NCBI RefSeq assembly: GCF_018860155.1
Contig: NZ_JAHKNI010000014.1
Location: 1-64,000, forward strand
DNA: 64,000 nucleotides
Direction: 5' to 3'
DNA from: Nocardia albiluteola
GTDB lineage: Bacteria; Actinomycetota; Actinomycetes; Mycobacteriales; Mycobacteriaceae
Shown: positions 25,828 through 34,295 of the stretch, one piece after another
Position numbering within the stretch: position 1 is the first letter of the stretch
How the letters are laid out: every line of letters begins with the position of its first letter
Program-made: the position numbers and the translations under genes
The notes under the pieces: model-generated
The model's input: the letters and a program-made list of their open reading frames with translations, nothing else
Databases searched by the model: none
What the model was told of the DNA's origin: nothing

Positions 25828-26448
25828 TCAGCGATCTCCGGCGCGCGAATCGCCGGACACACTGGGGCGCAGCACCATCCGCACGATGTGCGAGAGCAGG
25901 GCGACCGATATCGACGGGTCCACCGCGCGCTGGATGCCCACGCCCAGACCCACGCTGAGGATCAGGTCGGCAGCATCCTCGACCGGTAGCGACAGCTCGA
26001 CGGCGGAATCGGCGGCCAGGCCCGCCAACTGCGCCGCGACCATGCCGCGCATCGCGGCCAGATTCGACGCGATGGCCGCCCGTAGGCGCGGATCGTCGCG
26101 GGCGGCCACCGCGAATTCGAATTCCAGCAGCGTCCACTCGACATCGCCCAGGGTGCGCTCGGCCCAGACGCGGAGCCGGCCCACCCGGTCCTCGAGGGTG
26201 CCCTCGCCCACCAGCTCCGCGGTCACCTCCCCCAGCTTCGTCTCGTGGATCGAGGCCAGCACCTCGAGGCAGAGATCGGATTTGGTGTGGAAGTTCGAGT
26301 ACACCGCGCCCTTGGAGTAGCCCGCCGCCTCGGCGACGCGTTCCAGGCTCGTCCCCGCGTAGCCCTCGGCGAGGAAGATCGCGCGGGCGGTGTTCAGCAG
26401 GTTCTCCCGGGTGCGGGCCTGCGATTCGGTGCGTGTCAGACGTGCCAC
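25828..26448 (-). CDS. TetR-family transcriptional regulator
   Basis: 206 residues. HTH: FLAEGYAGTSLERVAEAAGYS with KGAVYSNFHTKSDLC. It starts 69 bases from a divergent patatin-like gene, and the space holds a clear palindrome (26486-26501). It probably represses itself and that gene. Confidence 0.87.
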   Translation of the reverse strand: MARLTRTESQARTRENLLNTARAIFLAEGYAGTSLERVAEAAGYSKGAVYSNFHTKSDLCLEVLASIHETKLGEVTAELVGEGTLEDRVGRLRVWAERTLGDVEWTLLEFEFAVAARDDPRLRAAIASNLAAMRGMVAAQLAGLAADSAVELSLPVEDAADLILSVGLGVGIQRAVDPSISVALLSHIVRMVLRPSVSGDSRAGDR

Positions 26449-26485
26449 GAGACGATTCTAAATACCCACGCCTTCGGGATTCCAT

Positions 26486-26513
26486 CAGTATCCGAATACT
26501 GTTAGTATCCGAA
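26486..26513. promoter_or_regulatory. Putative TetR operator in the TetR/patatin divergon
   Basis: CAGTAT-CCGA-ATACTG (26486-26501) is an exact inverted repeat. AGTATCCGAA occurs at 26487-26496 and again at 26504-26513, a direct repeat with 17-base spacing. The second copy ends 3 bases before the patatin GTG, so bound repressor would block initiation. Confidence 0.55.
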
Positions 26514-26516
26514 ACC

Positions 26517-27449
26517 GTGGGTAACACATTCGGTACACATCGACGTGGACTGGCCATCGGCTGTGGCGGCACCCTGGGCGCGGCGTGGATCGTGGCCGCG
26601 CTCGCCGCGGCACGCGATGTGCTGGGCTGGGATCCGCGCGAGGCGGACGCGCTGATCGGCACGTCGGCCGGGGCGGAACTGGTGACGATGCTCGGTAGCG
26701 GCGTGGACGTCGGCGAACTCGTCGACATGCAGCTCGGCACCGCCACGCATCCCGTGCTGGCGCGGCATCACCGCGACGGGCCCGGCAGATTCCCGCCGCT
26801 GCCCCGCCCGCGTCTCGGCTCGCCACGAATGGCCCTGCGCGGCAGTGGATCTCCGCAGCACATGCTGATCGCGGGCAGCGGGCTGCTGCCCCGCGGCGGC
26901 GGCGACGCGAGCTGGCTGCAGCGGCTGGCCGACGGACTCAATCCGGGCCGGGACTGGGTGCCGCATCCCGCGACATGGCTGGTGGCAACGGATTTCGAGA
27001 CCGGGACCCGGGTGCCGTTCGGCTCCCCCGGCGCGCCGCGCGCGGAACTCGGTGCGGCACTGCGGGCATCGTGGGCGGTCCCCGGGTGGTACCCGCCCGT
27101 CCCGATCGGCGGACGCCGCTACGTCGACGGCGGGGTCGCCTCGACCGCCTCGGTCGATCTGCTCGCACCGCTGGAATTGGACGAGCTGGTGGTGCTGGCG
27201 CCGATGGCCTCGGCCGGCCGCATCCCCGCCTCCGGTCCCGGCCACCTCCTGGAGCGCCAGCTGCGAAATCGCATGAGCGACACGCTCGATGCCGAGATCG
27301 CGGCCGCGCGCGCCAGCGGCACCCGGGTGCTGTACGTGGCCGCCACCGCCGCCGATCTCGCGGTGATGGGCCCGAATTTCATGGACGACCGGCGCCGCGG
27401 GGCGACCCTCGAGCACGCCATGGCCAGTACCCGCCGCACCATCGTTTAA
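26517..27449 (+). CDS. Patatin-like phospholipase
   Basis: 310 residues from a GTG at 26517. Oxyanion loop GCGGTLGAAW, nucleophile GTSAGAEL (Ser of the Ser-Asp dyad) and the DGG-type acid YVDGGVAS. A lipid acyl hydrolase, cytosolic or membrane-facing. Its stop codon lies at the right end of the adjacent TnpB element (GTTTAAC), so the original C-terminus may have been changed by the insertion. Confidence 0.85.
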   Translation: MGNTFGTHRRGLAIGCGGTLGAAWIVAALAAARDVLGWDPREADALIGTSAGAELVTMLGSGVDVGELVDMQLGTATHPVLARHHRDGPGRFPPLPRPRLGSPRMALRGSGSPQHMLIAGSGLLPRGGGDASWLQRLADGLNPGRDWVPHPATWLVATDFETGTRVPFGSPGAPRAELGAALRASWAVPGWYPPVPIGGRRYVDGGVASTASVDLLAPLELDELVVLAPMASAGRIPASGPGHLLERQLRNRMSDTLDAEIAAARASGTRVLYVAATAADLAVMGPNFMDDRRRGATLEHAMASTRRTIV

Positions 27450-28727
27450 CGCTTCTCCTGCCTGTCAGCAGGGGATTTCACGCTCAGACCGCAACCGAAT
27501 CAGCCATCAAAGGGATGTGATCCGATTGTCTTACGTCCTCGACACGTGTGTGGCCGCGCTCTGCCACAGCCAGAATCACTCTGGCGGCGTTCCGATCCCG
27601 GTCCTCGGTGAACCCGCAGTCGTGGCACCGGAAGGTTCGTTCGGCGAGGTCGAGTCGTTGCTTGGCTCTCGCGAAACAACTCGAACACGTCATGCTCGTA
27701 TAGGCGGGCTGCACCAACACCACCCTCCGGCCAGCCCGCGCGCCATGCGCAATCAAATCCCGTTTCGTCGCACCGATCGCCGCATCAGCGGCTTTGCGAG
27801 CCTTCGTCGACTTCGCCAGAAACTTGGGCCGGAAGTCCTCTACCACGATGAGGTCGTGGTGGTCGACAACGTTCTTGGCCCACACACGTGCATCGTGCTG
27901 GGTTTGCCTGGCTGCTTTCTTGTAAAGCTTCGCGGCCTTTCGTGCGGCCCGCTGGTACCCGCCGGACTGCGGGCCGTGCGTGCCACGTCGTCGCCTCGCC
28001 ATCGTGCGCTGCGCCTTGGCCAACTCCGCCGCACAACGCCTGCGGTGCCTGGGGTATCGCAAATCAAACGAGTGGTTCGTCGTGGTGGCGGTCGTACTCA
28101 CACCCCAATCGATACCGATAGCCCCCTCAACCGAAGGCGCCTTCTCGGTCATGCGGCGCACGACGAACGACGCATACCAATGCCCGAGCGAGTCTTGAGT
28201 AATCCGCACACTTGTCGGGTCGGACGGCAACTCCCGCGACCAGACCACTGGGACGCTGATGCCCTTGGCCAACACCAGACGCCCCTTAGTAAGGGTGAAT
28301 CCGCGACGCGTGTACTCCAAAGACACCCGAGTCTTCTTGCGAGACTTGAACACCGGACGCCGACGTCCTGTCACGGTGAAAGACCCACTGAGCGCTTGGG
28401 CGTACGTGCGCAGTGTTTGCTGCTGGGCGACCTGAGAACCCGACCGCAACCACGCACTCCGTGAACGGGCCTCGGTAAGAAGCTTGCTCAAAGTGCAGAG
28501 TGTCGACTTGTTCCTCGATTTCTGTCGATGAACAGCTTCGTTCCAAAGGAACCGGCAGCGATGCCACTCGGCGAGCAACGCAGACTCCGCAGTACGGCCC
28601 GGCCGCAAGCGAAAGTTGTACCGCACCAGCTCATCCACACTCAACACACTAACCGCTACCACCGACATCGAAAGGAGACGGCGCTTGCTCCCCTCGCAAA
28701 CGGGAATCACGGGCGCCTAATCATCTT
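27450..28727 (-). mobile_element. IS200/IS605-type element carrying only TnpB
   Basis: The tnpB gene fills the space. Beyond its 3' end a short hairpin, CCTGC (27457-27461) and GCAGG (27468-27472), extended by flanking G-C pairs, resembles the subterminal right-end hairpin of this family. No TnpA (Y1 transposase) gene is present, so it is an IS1341-like element that would need help to move. It lies exactly between the patatin and SDR genes; exact ends are not resolved. Confidence 0.65.
27484..28668 (-). CDS. tnpB: TnpB RNA-guided endonuclease (OrfB transposase)
   Basis: About 394 residues from ATG 28668; a GTG at 28710 is also in frame and neither has a good ribosome site. RuvC residues are visible: Asp in GIDWGVS, Glu in VVEDFRPKF, Asp in DRDRNAA. 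The zinc finger is CSSCFARAKQRLDLAERTF with a second pair CHDC. All parts look intact. TnpB cuts DNA guided by an RNA (omegaRNA) made from its 3' end and the element's right end, here expected around 27450-27600. Confidence 0.88.
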   Translation of the reverse strand: MSVVAVSVLSVDELVRYNFRLRPGRTAESALLAEWHRCRFLWNEAVHRQKSRNKSTLCTLSKLLTEARSRSAWLRSGSQVAQQQTLRTYAQALSGSFTVTGRRRPVFKSRKKTRVSLEYTRRGFTLTKGRLVLAKGISVPVVWSRELPSDPTSVRITQDSLGHWYASFVVRRMTEKAPSVEGAIGIDWGVSTTATTTNHSFDLRYPRHRRRCAAELAKAQRTMARRRRGTHGPQSGGYQRAARKAAKLYKKAARQTQHDARVWAKNVVDHHDLIVVEDFRPKFLAKSTKARKAADAAIGATKRDLIAHGARAGRRVVLVQPAYTSMTCSSCFARAKQRLDLAERTFRCHDCGFTEDRDRNAARVILAVAERGHTRVEDVRQSDHIPLMADSVAV

Positions 28728-29573
28728 ATGACGCTTCTGTCCCGCTACCCGGCCGTAGAACCGCGCGGCGCCCGGGTCCTGATCACCGGCGCCGGGCGCG
28801 GCATCGGCGAGGCGACCGCGGAGCTGTTCGCCCGCAACGGATCCGAGCTCGCGCTGGCCGATATCGACCTCGAGGCCGCGCAGACCGTGGCGGACCGGTT
28901 GGGCGCCCGGGCATTCCAGCTGGACGTGCGCGACCGCCCCCGCTGGGAGGAGGTGGCCGCGGAGTTCGGTGATATCGACATCCTGGTCAATAATGCCGGC
29001 GTCATGCCCGCCGGGCCGTTCCTCGAGCAGCCGGATTCGGTGGGACACACCACGATCGACATCAACGTCTGGGGCCTGATCCACGGCATGCGCACGGTGG
29101 CGCCCGGCATGATCGCCCGCTCGCGCGGGCATATCGTCAATGTCGCGTCGCTGGCGGGCAAGATCCCCGTCCCGGGCCTGGCGGTCTACAACGCCAGCAA
29201 GTTCGCCGCCGTCGGGCTGTCCGCCGCGACGCGGCTCGAGTTCGCCGAATACGGCGTCAGCGTCAGCGCGGTGCTGCCCTCGGCCGTGCGCACCCGGCTC
29301 TCCTCGGGCCTGACCCTGGGCCGCGGCATGCCCACCGTCGAACCGCAGGACGTGGCCGCAGCGATCCTCGAGACCTGCCGCACCCGCCGCGCCGAGACCG
29401 CCGTCCCGTCGTATCTCGGCCCGATCGACACACTCCTGGCCGCTACTCCCGAACCGGCCGTGCGGCTGGTCCGCCGCCTGTTCAACGCTGACCGCGCGCT
29501 GCACCCGGACGACGCCGGGGTCCGCGCGGCCTACGAGGATCAGGTGCGGGCCATCGGCGAGGATCACGCATGA
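28728..29573 (+). CDS. Short-chain dehydrogenase/reductase
   Basis: 281 residues. Cofactor motif TGAGRGIGEATA, LVNNAGVMPAG, catalytic Ser in NVASLAGK and YNASKFA (Tyr, Lys). Coupled by ATGA to the FAD monooxygenase encoded next, so it probably supplies the ketone. The ATG has no clear ribosome site and lies just beyond the TnpB element, which may have cut off the native leader. Confidence 0.88.
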   Translation: MTLLSRYPAVEPRGARVLITGAGRGIGEATAELFARNGSELALADIDLEAAQTVADRLGARAFQLDVRDRPRWEEVAAEFGDIDILVNNAGVMPAGPFLEQPDSVGHTTIDINVWGLIHGMRTVAPGMIARSRGHIVNVASLAGKIPVPGLAVYNASKFAAVGLSAATRLEFAEYGVSVSAVLPSAVRTRLSSGLTLGRGMPTVEPQDVAAAILETCRTRRAETAVPSYLGPIDTLLAATPEPAVRLVRRLFNADRALHPDDAGVRAAYEDQVRAIGEDHA

Positions 29574-31084
29574 AAACCTCACCCGGAGCGCGTGATCCGC
29601 GCATTGTCATCATCGGCGCCGGGGTCGCGGGCATCACCGCCGCCTACACGTTCACCCACGCCGGTTTCACGAATGTGACCATCCTGGAGAAGGGTTCGGA
29701 CGTCGGCGGGGTCTGGCACTGGAACCGCTATCCGGGCCTGACCTGCGATGTGCCCTCGACCCTGTACCAGTTCGGATTCGCGCCGAAGCCGGACTGGTCG
29801 CGAATCTGGGCCACCGGCGGCGAGATTCAGCGTTATCACCGCGAGGTGGTCGAGCACTTCGGGCTGGACCGGTACCTGCGCCTGAACAGCGAGGTGACCG
29901 CCGCCGAGTTCGACGGGCACCAATGGCAGGTCACGGTCGCCGACGGCACGGTCCTCGAGGCCGACTTCGTCATCGCCGCCACCGGCGTGCTGCATCATCC
30001 GGCCGTCCCCGACATTCCCGGCATGGACGACTTCGCGGGCCCGGTCGTGCACACCGCCCGCTGGCGCGACGACATCGCCACGGCCGGAAAGAGAATCGCG
30101 GTCCTAGGCACGGGATCCACCGGCGTCCAGGTCGTCTCGGCGCTGCAGCCCGAGGCGAGCGCCCTGCGGCATTTCGTGCGCAGCCCGCAGTGGGTGCTGT
30201 GGGCTCCCATGGGAATTCCGCAGCCGGAGGCACTCACCCGGCTGCTGCGGAGCGCACCGCCGCTCGCGCACCGGCTGTACGGGCTCGCGCTGGAGGCATC
30301 CGGGGTGTTCACCGACATCGTGCTCCGGCCGAGCTGGCGGCGAAAGCTGGTGCAATCGTACGCCCGCCGCAGCCTGGACGCCCTGGTCCGCGATCGCGAC
30401 CTGCACGCCCGGCTCACCCCCGAATACGAGCCGCTGTGCAAGCGCCCGGTCGTGTCCGGAAGCTACTACCGGGCCATCACCGCGCCGAATGCGGACCTTG
30501 TCACCGACGCGATCACGGAGATCACGCCCACCGCGATCCGCACCGCCGACGGCCGCGAGCACCCCGTCGACGTCATCGTGCTCGCGACCGGTTTCCGCGC
30601 CCACGAGTACATGCGCCCGATGGATCTGCGCGGGCGCGACGGCGTCACCATCGACCAGGCGTGGGCGCAGGGACCGCGGGCCTACCGCACGACCGCGATC
30701 CCAGGCTTCCCGAACCTGTTCACCGTCCTGGGACCCAACTCCCCCACCGGATCGATATCCCTGCAGTACGCCGCCGAGCGCACCGCCGCGTATATCACGC
30801 ACTGGCTCAACAGGTTCCGCGACGGCGACATCGATACCGTAGAGGTCACCGAGTCGGCCACCGACGCCTACTACAAGGACGTGGACGAGGCGATGGGGCC
30901 GACGGTCTGGAACACCGGGTGCGACTCCTGGTATTTCACCGAGGGCCGCACCATCGACCTGTGGCCGTTCGACCGCCGCCGGCTGTCTGCGATGCTCGCG
31001 GTACCCGACCCGGCCCACTATCGGATCACCCGTCCGCGGGATCGGGATTCGGACCGCGGCGCGGTGGGTGCTCGGAGCCGATAG
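29570..31084 (+). CDS. FAD-dependent monooxygenase, Baeyer-Villiger-like
   Basis: 504 residues. FAD motif GAGVAGITAA, fingerprint FAGPVVHTARWRD (FxGxxxHxxxW, with Arg in place of Pro), NADPH motif GTGSTGVQ and a late ATGFRAHEYM. It belongs to the same broad family as the 16.5-kb monooxygenase but is clearly distinct in sequence. With its SDR partner it would turn a secondary alcohol into an ester or lactone. Substrate unknown. Confidence 0.88.
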   Translation: MKTSPGARDPRIVIIGAGVAGITAAYTFTHAGFTNVTILEKGSDVGGVWHWNRYPGLTCDVPSTLYQFGFAPKPDWSRIWATGGEIQRYHREVVEHFGLDRYLRLNSEVTAAEFDGHQWQVTVADGTVLEADFVIAATGVLHHPAVPDIPGMDDFAGPVVHTARWRDDIATAGKRIAVLGTGSTGVQVVSALQPEASALRHFVRSPQWVLWAPMGIPQPEALTRLLRSAPPLAHRLYGLALEASGVFTDIVLRPSWRRKLVQSYARRSLDALVRDRDLHARLTPEYEPLCKRPVVSGSYYRAITAPNADLVTDAITEITPTAIRTADGREHPVDVIVLATGFRAHEYMRPMDLRGRDGVTIDQAWAQGPRAYRTTAIPGFPNLFTVLGPNSPTGSISLQYAAERTAAYITHWLNRFRDGDIDTVEVTESATDAYYKDVDEAMGPTVWNTGCDSWYFTEGRTIDLWPFDRRRLSAMLAVPDPAHYRITRPRDRDSDRGAVGARSR

Positions 31085-31090
31085 CCCGGC

Positions 31091-31537
31091 CTACCCGTCC
31101 GCGGGCCGAGCTCGGCGGCGCCGCATGATCGGGTTGTCCGGCGCGGCCCAGGTGATCTCCAAGTAATTGTTCTCGGGATCGTGCAGGTACGCGGAGCGGC
31201 CGGTGAAGAACTCGGCGTCGACGGGTTCCTTGGTGACCTGCGCGCCGGCGTCGCGCATCTGCTCGGTGAGGCGATCGACATCCTCGGGCGTGTCGACGAT
31301 GACCCCGATACTGAAGCGGATGCCACCGTTGCCAGGATCGGGCGCGGTCTGCCCGTCGCGGGCGAGTTCGCCGATCGGGAACACCGCCAGGACGACGCCG
31401 CGTAGCTCGAACGCGGCGAAGTTGTCGTCTTCGATGATCAGCGGCAGGCCGCAGCGGCGATAGAAGTCGCGGAGCCGGGGAAGATCGTGCGCGCCGAGAG
31501 TGATCATGACGTCTGCGAGCGGTGCCGATACGTCCAT
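31091..31537 (-). CDS. VOC (glyoxalase/bleomycin-resistance) family protein
   Basis: 148 residues, a beta-alpha-beta-beta-beta repeat: HDLPRLRDFYRRCGLPLI and the later YLHDPENNYLEITWAAP. Proteins of this fold bind a metal and act as isomerases, dioxygenases or drug-binding proteins. Converges with the monooxygenase gene, 6 bases apart. Activity unknown. Confidence 0.8.
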   Translation of the reverse strand: MDVSAPLADVMITLGAHDLPRLRDFYRRCGLPLIIEDDNFAAFELRGVVLAVFPIGELARDGQTAPDPGNGGIRFSIGVIVDTPEDVDRLTEQMRDAGAQVTKEPVDAEFFTGRSAYLHDPENNYLEITWAAPDNPIMRRRRARPADG

Positions 31538-31594
31538 GGGACAAAGTATCCGCCCGCTTGCTCACTCGTCCGCCGCAGGCTCCGGGCCCGTCGG

Positions 31595-32653
31595 TCAGCC
31601 CGCGAGTTCGGCGGCCCGGGCCGCGATGGCCGCGCCCAGATCGGTCGTCGTGCCGGTGCCGTCGAGATCGGGGGTGCGGATCGCGCCCTCGGCCAGGATG
31701 TCGCAGACCGCCTGATCGACAGCGGCGGCCGCCGACTTCTCGCCCAGGTGGTCGAGCATCATTGCGGCGGCGAGGATCTGGGCCACCGGGTTGGCTATGC
31801 CCTGCCCCGCGATGTCGGGTGCGCTGCCGTGCACGGCCTCGAACATGGAGGGGGCCTCGCGATGGGGGTTGATATTGCCCGAGGGAGCCAGTCCCAGGCC
31901 GCCGGTCACCGCGGCGGCCAGATCGGAAAGGATGTCGCCGAACAGGTTCGAGCCGACGATGACGTCCAGGCGGTCAGGGTGCAGCACGATCTCGGCGGCC
32001 AGGGCGTCGACGTGCATCTGGCGGGTTTCCACGGACGGATATTCGGCGGCGATGCGCTCGAAGATGCTGTCCCAGTATGGCATCGAGTGAATGAGGCCGT
32101 TGGATTTGGTGGCCGAGCACAGGCGGCCGTCGCGCTCGGCGGCCCGCTCGAACGCGTACCGGATGATCCGTTCGCAGCCGATGCGGGTGAACACCGACTC
32201 CTGCAGCACGAATTCCTCGGGGCGGCCGGGATTGTGGGTGCCGCCGATCTCGGAGTACTCGCCCTCGGAGTTCTCCCGGACGATGAGAATGTCCAGATCC
32301 TCGGCGGTGCGGCCGCGCAGCGCGGACTCGGTGCCGGGCAGCAGCCGCACCGGCCGCAGATTCACGTACTGCCCGAAGGCCCGGCGCAGCGGAATCAGCA
32401 GGCCCCACAGCGAAATATGGTCGGGCACGCCCGGAAAACCCACCGCACCCAGCAGAATCGCATCGAACCCGGCCAGTTGCGCCGGGCCGTCGGGCGGCAT
32501 CATCGCGCCGGTGCGCAGGTAGTTCTCACAGGACCAGTCGAATTCGGTCCACTCGATGCCCGACAGCACCGCATCCAGCACGCGCACCGCCTCCGCGGTC
32601 ACGTCCACGCCGATCCCGTCGCCCGGGATGGTCGCAATTCGGTAGGTACTCAA
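31595..32653 (-). CDS. Tartrate/isopropylmalate-type beta-decarboxylating dehydrogenase
   Basis: 352 residues from a TTG start at 32653 with GAGGGAGA upstream. IATIPGDGIGVDV N-terminus, ENSEGEYSEIG (as in tartrate/D-malate dehydrogenases), active-site SATKSNG, and the metal/NAD part SNLFGDILSDLAA, HGSAPDIAGQGIANP. It oxidises a 2-hydroxy acid with decarboxylation using NAD. Operonic with the aldehyde dehydrogenase gene 29 bases upstream; part of the acid-catabolic locus. Confidence 0.85.
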   Translation of the reverse strand: MSTYRIATIPGDGIGVDVTAEAVRVLDAVLSGIEWTEFDWSCENYLRTGAMMPPDGPAQLAGFDAILLGAVGFPGVPDHISLWGLLIPLRRAFGQYVNLRPVRLLPGTESALRGRTAEDLDILIVRENSEGEYSEIGGTHNPGRPEEFVLQESVFTRIGCERIIRYAFERAAERDGRLCSATKSNGLIHSMPYWDSIFERIAAEYPSVETRQMHVDALAAEIVLHPDRLDVIVGSNLFGDILSDLAAAVTGGLGLAPSGNINPHREAPSMFEAVHGSAPDIAGQGIANPVAQILAAAMMLDHLGEKSAAAAVDQAVCDILAEGAIRTPDLDGTGTTTDLGAAIAARAAELAG

Positions 32654-32682
32654 CGAATCTCCCTCGTATCCGGATTCCGGGC

Positions 32683-34158
32683 TCACAGTTTCACGCCGAT
32701 GTACTTGGTTTCCAGGAACTCGTCGATGCCGGTGAAACCGCCCTCGCGGCCCAGGCCCGACTCCTTGACGCCGCCGAACGGTGCGGCGGGATTGGACACC
32801 ACGCCCTGGTTCAGCCCGACCATTCCGGTGTCGAGGGCCTCGCAGACGCGCAGCCCGCGCCGCAGATTCTCGGTGTACACGTAGCTCACCAGGCCGTACT
32901 GGGTGGCGTTGGCGCGCTCGATCGCCTCGTCCTCGGTGTCGAAGACGGCGATCGCGGCGACCGGGCCGAAGATCTCGGTCCGGCACAGCGCCGCATCATC
33001 GGGGACTCCGACGAGAACCGTTGCGGGATAGAAGTTCCCACGGCCGTCGGCCGCGGATCCACCGAGTAGTACCGTGGCGCCGCGCTCCTGGGCATCGGCC
33101 ACCAGCCAGGTCACCTTCGCGACCGCGTCGGCATCGATGAGCGGGCCCACCACCACGCCCTCCTCGGTGCCCCGGCCCATCGGCAGTGCCGCCATCCGCG
33201 CGGCGAGGCGGTGCGAGAACTCCTCGGCGACGCCGCGCTGCACCAGAATTCGATTCGCCGCGGTGCACGCCTGCCCGATATTGCGCATCTTGGCCGCGAG
33301 CGCACCCTCGACCGCCTCGTCGAGATCGGCGTCGTCGAACACCAGGAAAGGCGCGTTGCCGCCCAGCTCCATCGAGGTGCGCATGACCGTGCGGGCGCAC
33401 TGTTCGAGCAGCACCTTGCCCACCGCGGTGGATCCGGTGAACGAGAGTTTGCGGGAGCGCTCGTCCAGGATCATCGGCGTCATCACCGACGCGGGGTCCG
33501 AGGTGGTGATCACGTTCACCACCCCCGCGGGCAGCCCAGCCCGGACCAGCACCTCGGCGAGGGCGAGCATCGACAGCGGCGTCTGCTCGGCGGGCTTGAT
33601 CACGCACGTGCAGCCCGCGGCCAGGGCGGGGCCGATCTTGCGGGTGCCCATGGCCAGGGGGAAGTTCCAGGGCGTGATCAGCAGGCTGGGCCCGACCGGC
33701 TGCCTGGTCACCAGGAACCGCGAGCCACCGCCGGGCGCGGGCATGTACCCGCCGTCCAGGCGCACGGCCTCCTCGGCGAACCACCGGAAGAACTCTGCGG
33801 CATAGGCGATTTCGCCGCGCGCCTCGGCCAGCGGCTTACCCATCTCGAGGGTCATGACCAGCGCGAGGCGCTCGGTGTCGGCGAGCAGCAGCCGGTGCGC
33901 GCGCATGAGCAGATCGCTGCGCTCGCGCGCCGGGGTGCGGGCCCAGGCGGCCTGAGCGCCGGCGGCCGCGGACAGGGCGGCCAGGCCGTCCTCGGGTGCG
34001 GCGTCCGCCACCTCGCAGAGCAATTGCCCGGTCGCGGGGTCGGTAACGGGCAGTCGCGCGGCGGTTTGCCGCCACTGCCCGCCGATGAACAGTCCGGTGG
34101 GCACGCTGTCGATGGCGGCCCGCTCGTCGGACTCCAGGCCCGCACTGGTCTGCGTCAC
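32683..34158 (-). CDS. NAD(P)-dependent succinate-semialdehyde-type aldehyde dehydrogenase
   Basis: 491 residues from GTG 34158, with GAGGAGC upstream. Catalytic Glu in MELGGNAPF, Cys in IGQACTAANR, cofactor motif SFTGSTAVGK, and the C-terminal FGGVKESGLGREGG characteristic of GabD-like enzymes. It would oxidise a semialdehyde made by the divergently encoded class III aminotransferase, a classical pair. Confidence 0.88.
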   Translation of the reverse strand: MTQTSAGLESDERAAIDSVPTGLFIGGQWRQTAARLPVTDPATGQLLCEVADAAPEDGLAALSAAAGAQAAWARTPARERSDLLMRAHRLLLADTERLALVMTLEMGKPLAEARGEIAYAAEFFRWFAEEAVRLDGGYMPAPGGGSRFLVTRQPVGPSLLITPWNFPLAMGTRKIGPALAAGCTCVIKPAEQTPLSMLALAEVLVRAGLPAGVVNVITTSDPASVMTPMILDERSRKLSFTGSTAVGKVLLEQCARTVMRTSMELGGNAPFLVFDDADLDEAVEGALAAKMRNIGQACTAANRILVQRGVAEEFSHRLAARMAALPMGRGTEEGVVVGPLIDADAVAKVTWLVADAQERGATVLLGGSAADGRGNFYPATVLVGVPDDAALCRTEIFGPVAAIAVFDTEDEAIERANATQYGLVSYVYTENLRRGLRVCEALDTGMVGLNQGVVSNPAAPFGGVKESGLGREGGFTGIDEFLETKYIGVKL

Positions 34159-34243
34159 TGCCCGCTCCTCACGCTTGTTTCCTGCATTCGTGACCCGGGC
34201 GCCGCAAACCATTGCTGTCGCCCTGCCCGCCATGATATTCATA

Positions 34244-34253
34244 TTGTCAACAA
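34244..34253. promoter_or_regulatory. TTGTCAACAA palindrome, GntR-type operator
   Basis: TTGTCAACAA followed by TCCGA. It lies in the divergent space between the aldehyde dehydrogenase and aminotransferase genes and also occurs at 38989-38998. It resembles the TNGTNNNACNA consensus of FadR/GntR regulators with a spacer one base shorter. Confidence 0.6.
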
Positions 34254-34295
34254 TCCGACAATAAACAATGATCGTCGAGAAGTGAGGCAGCTCAC

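Noticed and set aside
27450..28727. Composite transposon or TnpA-bearing IS605
   Set aside because: No Y1 transposase gene or second element copy in the window.
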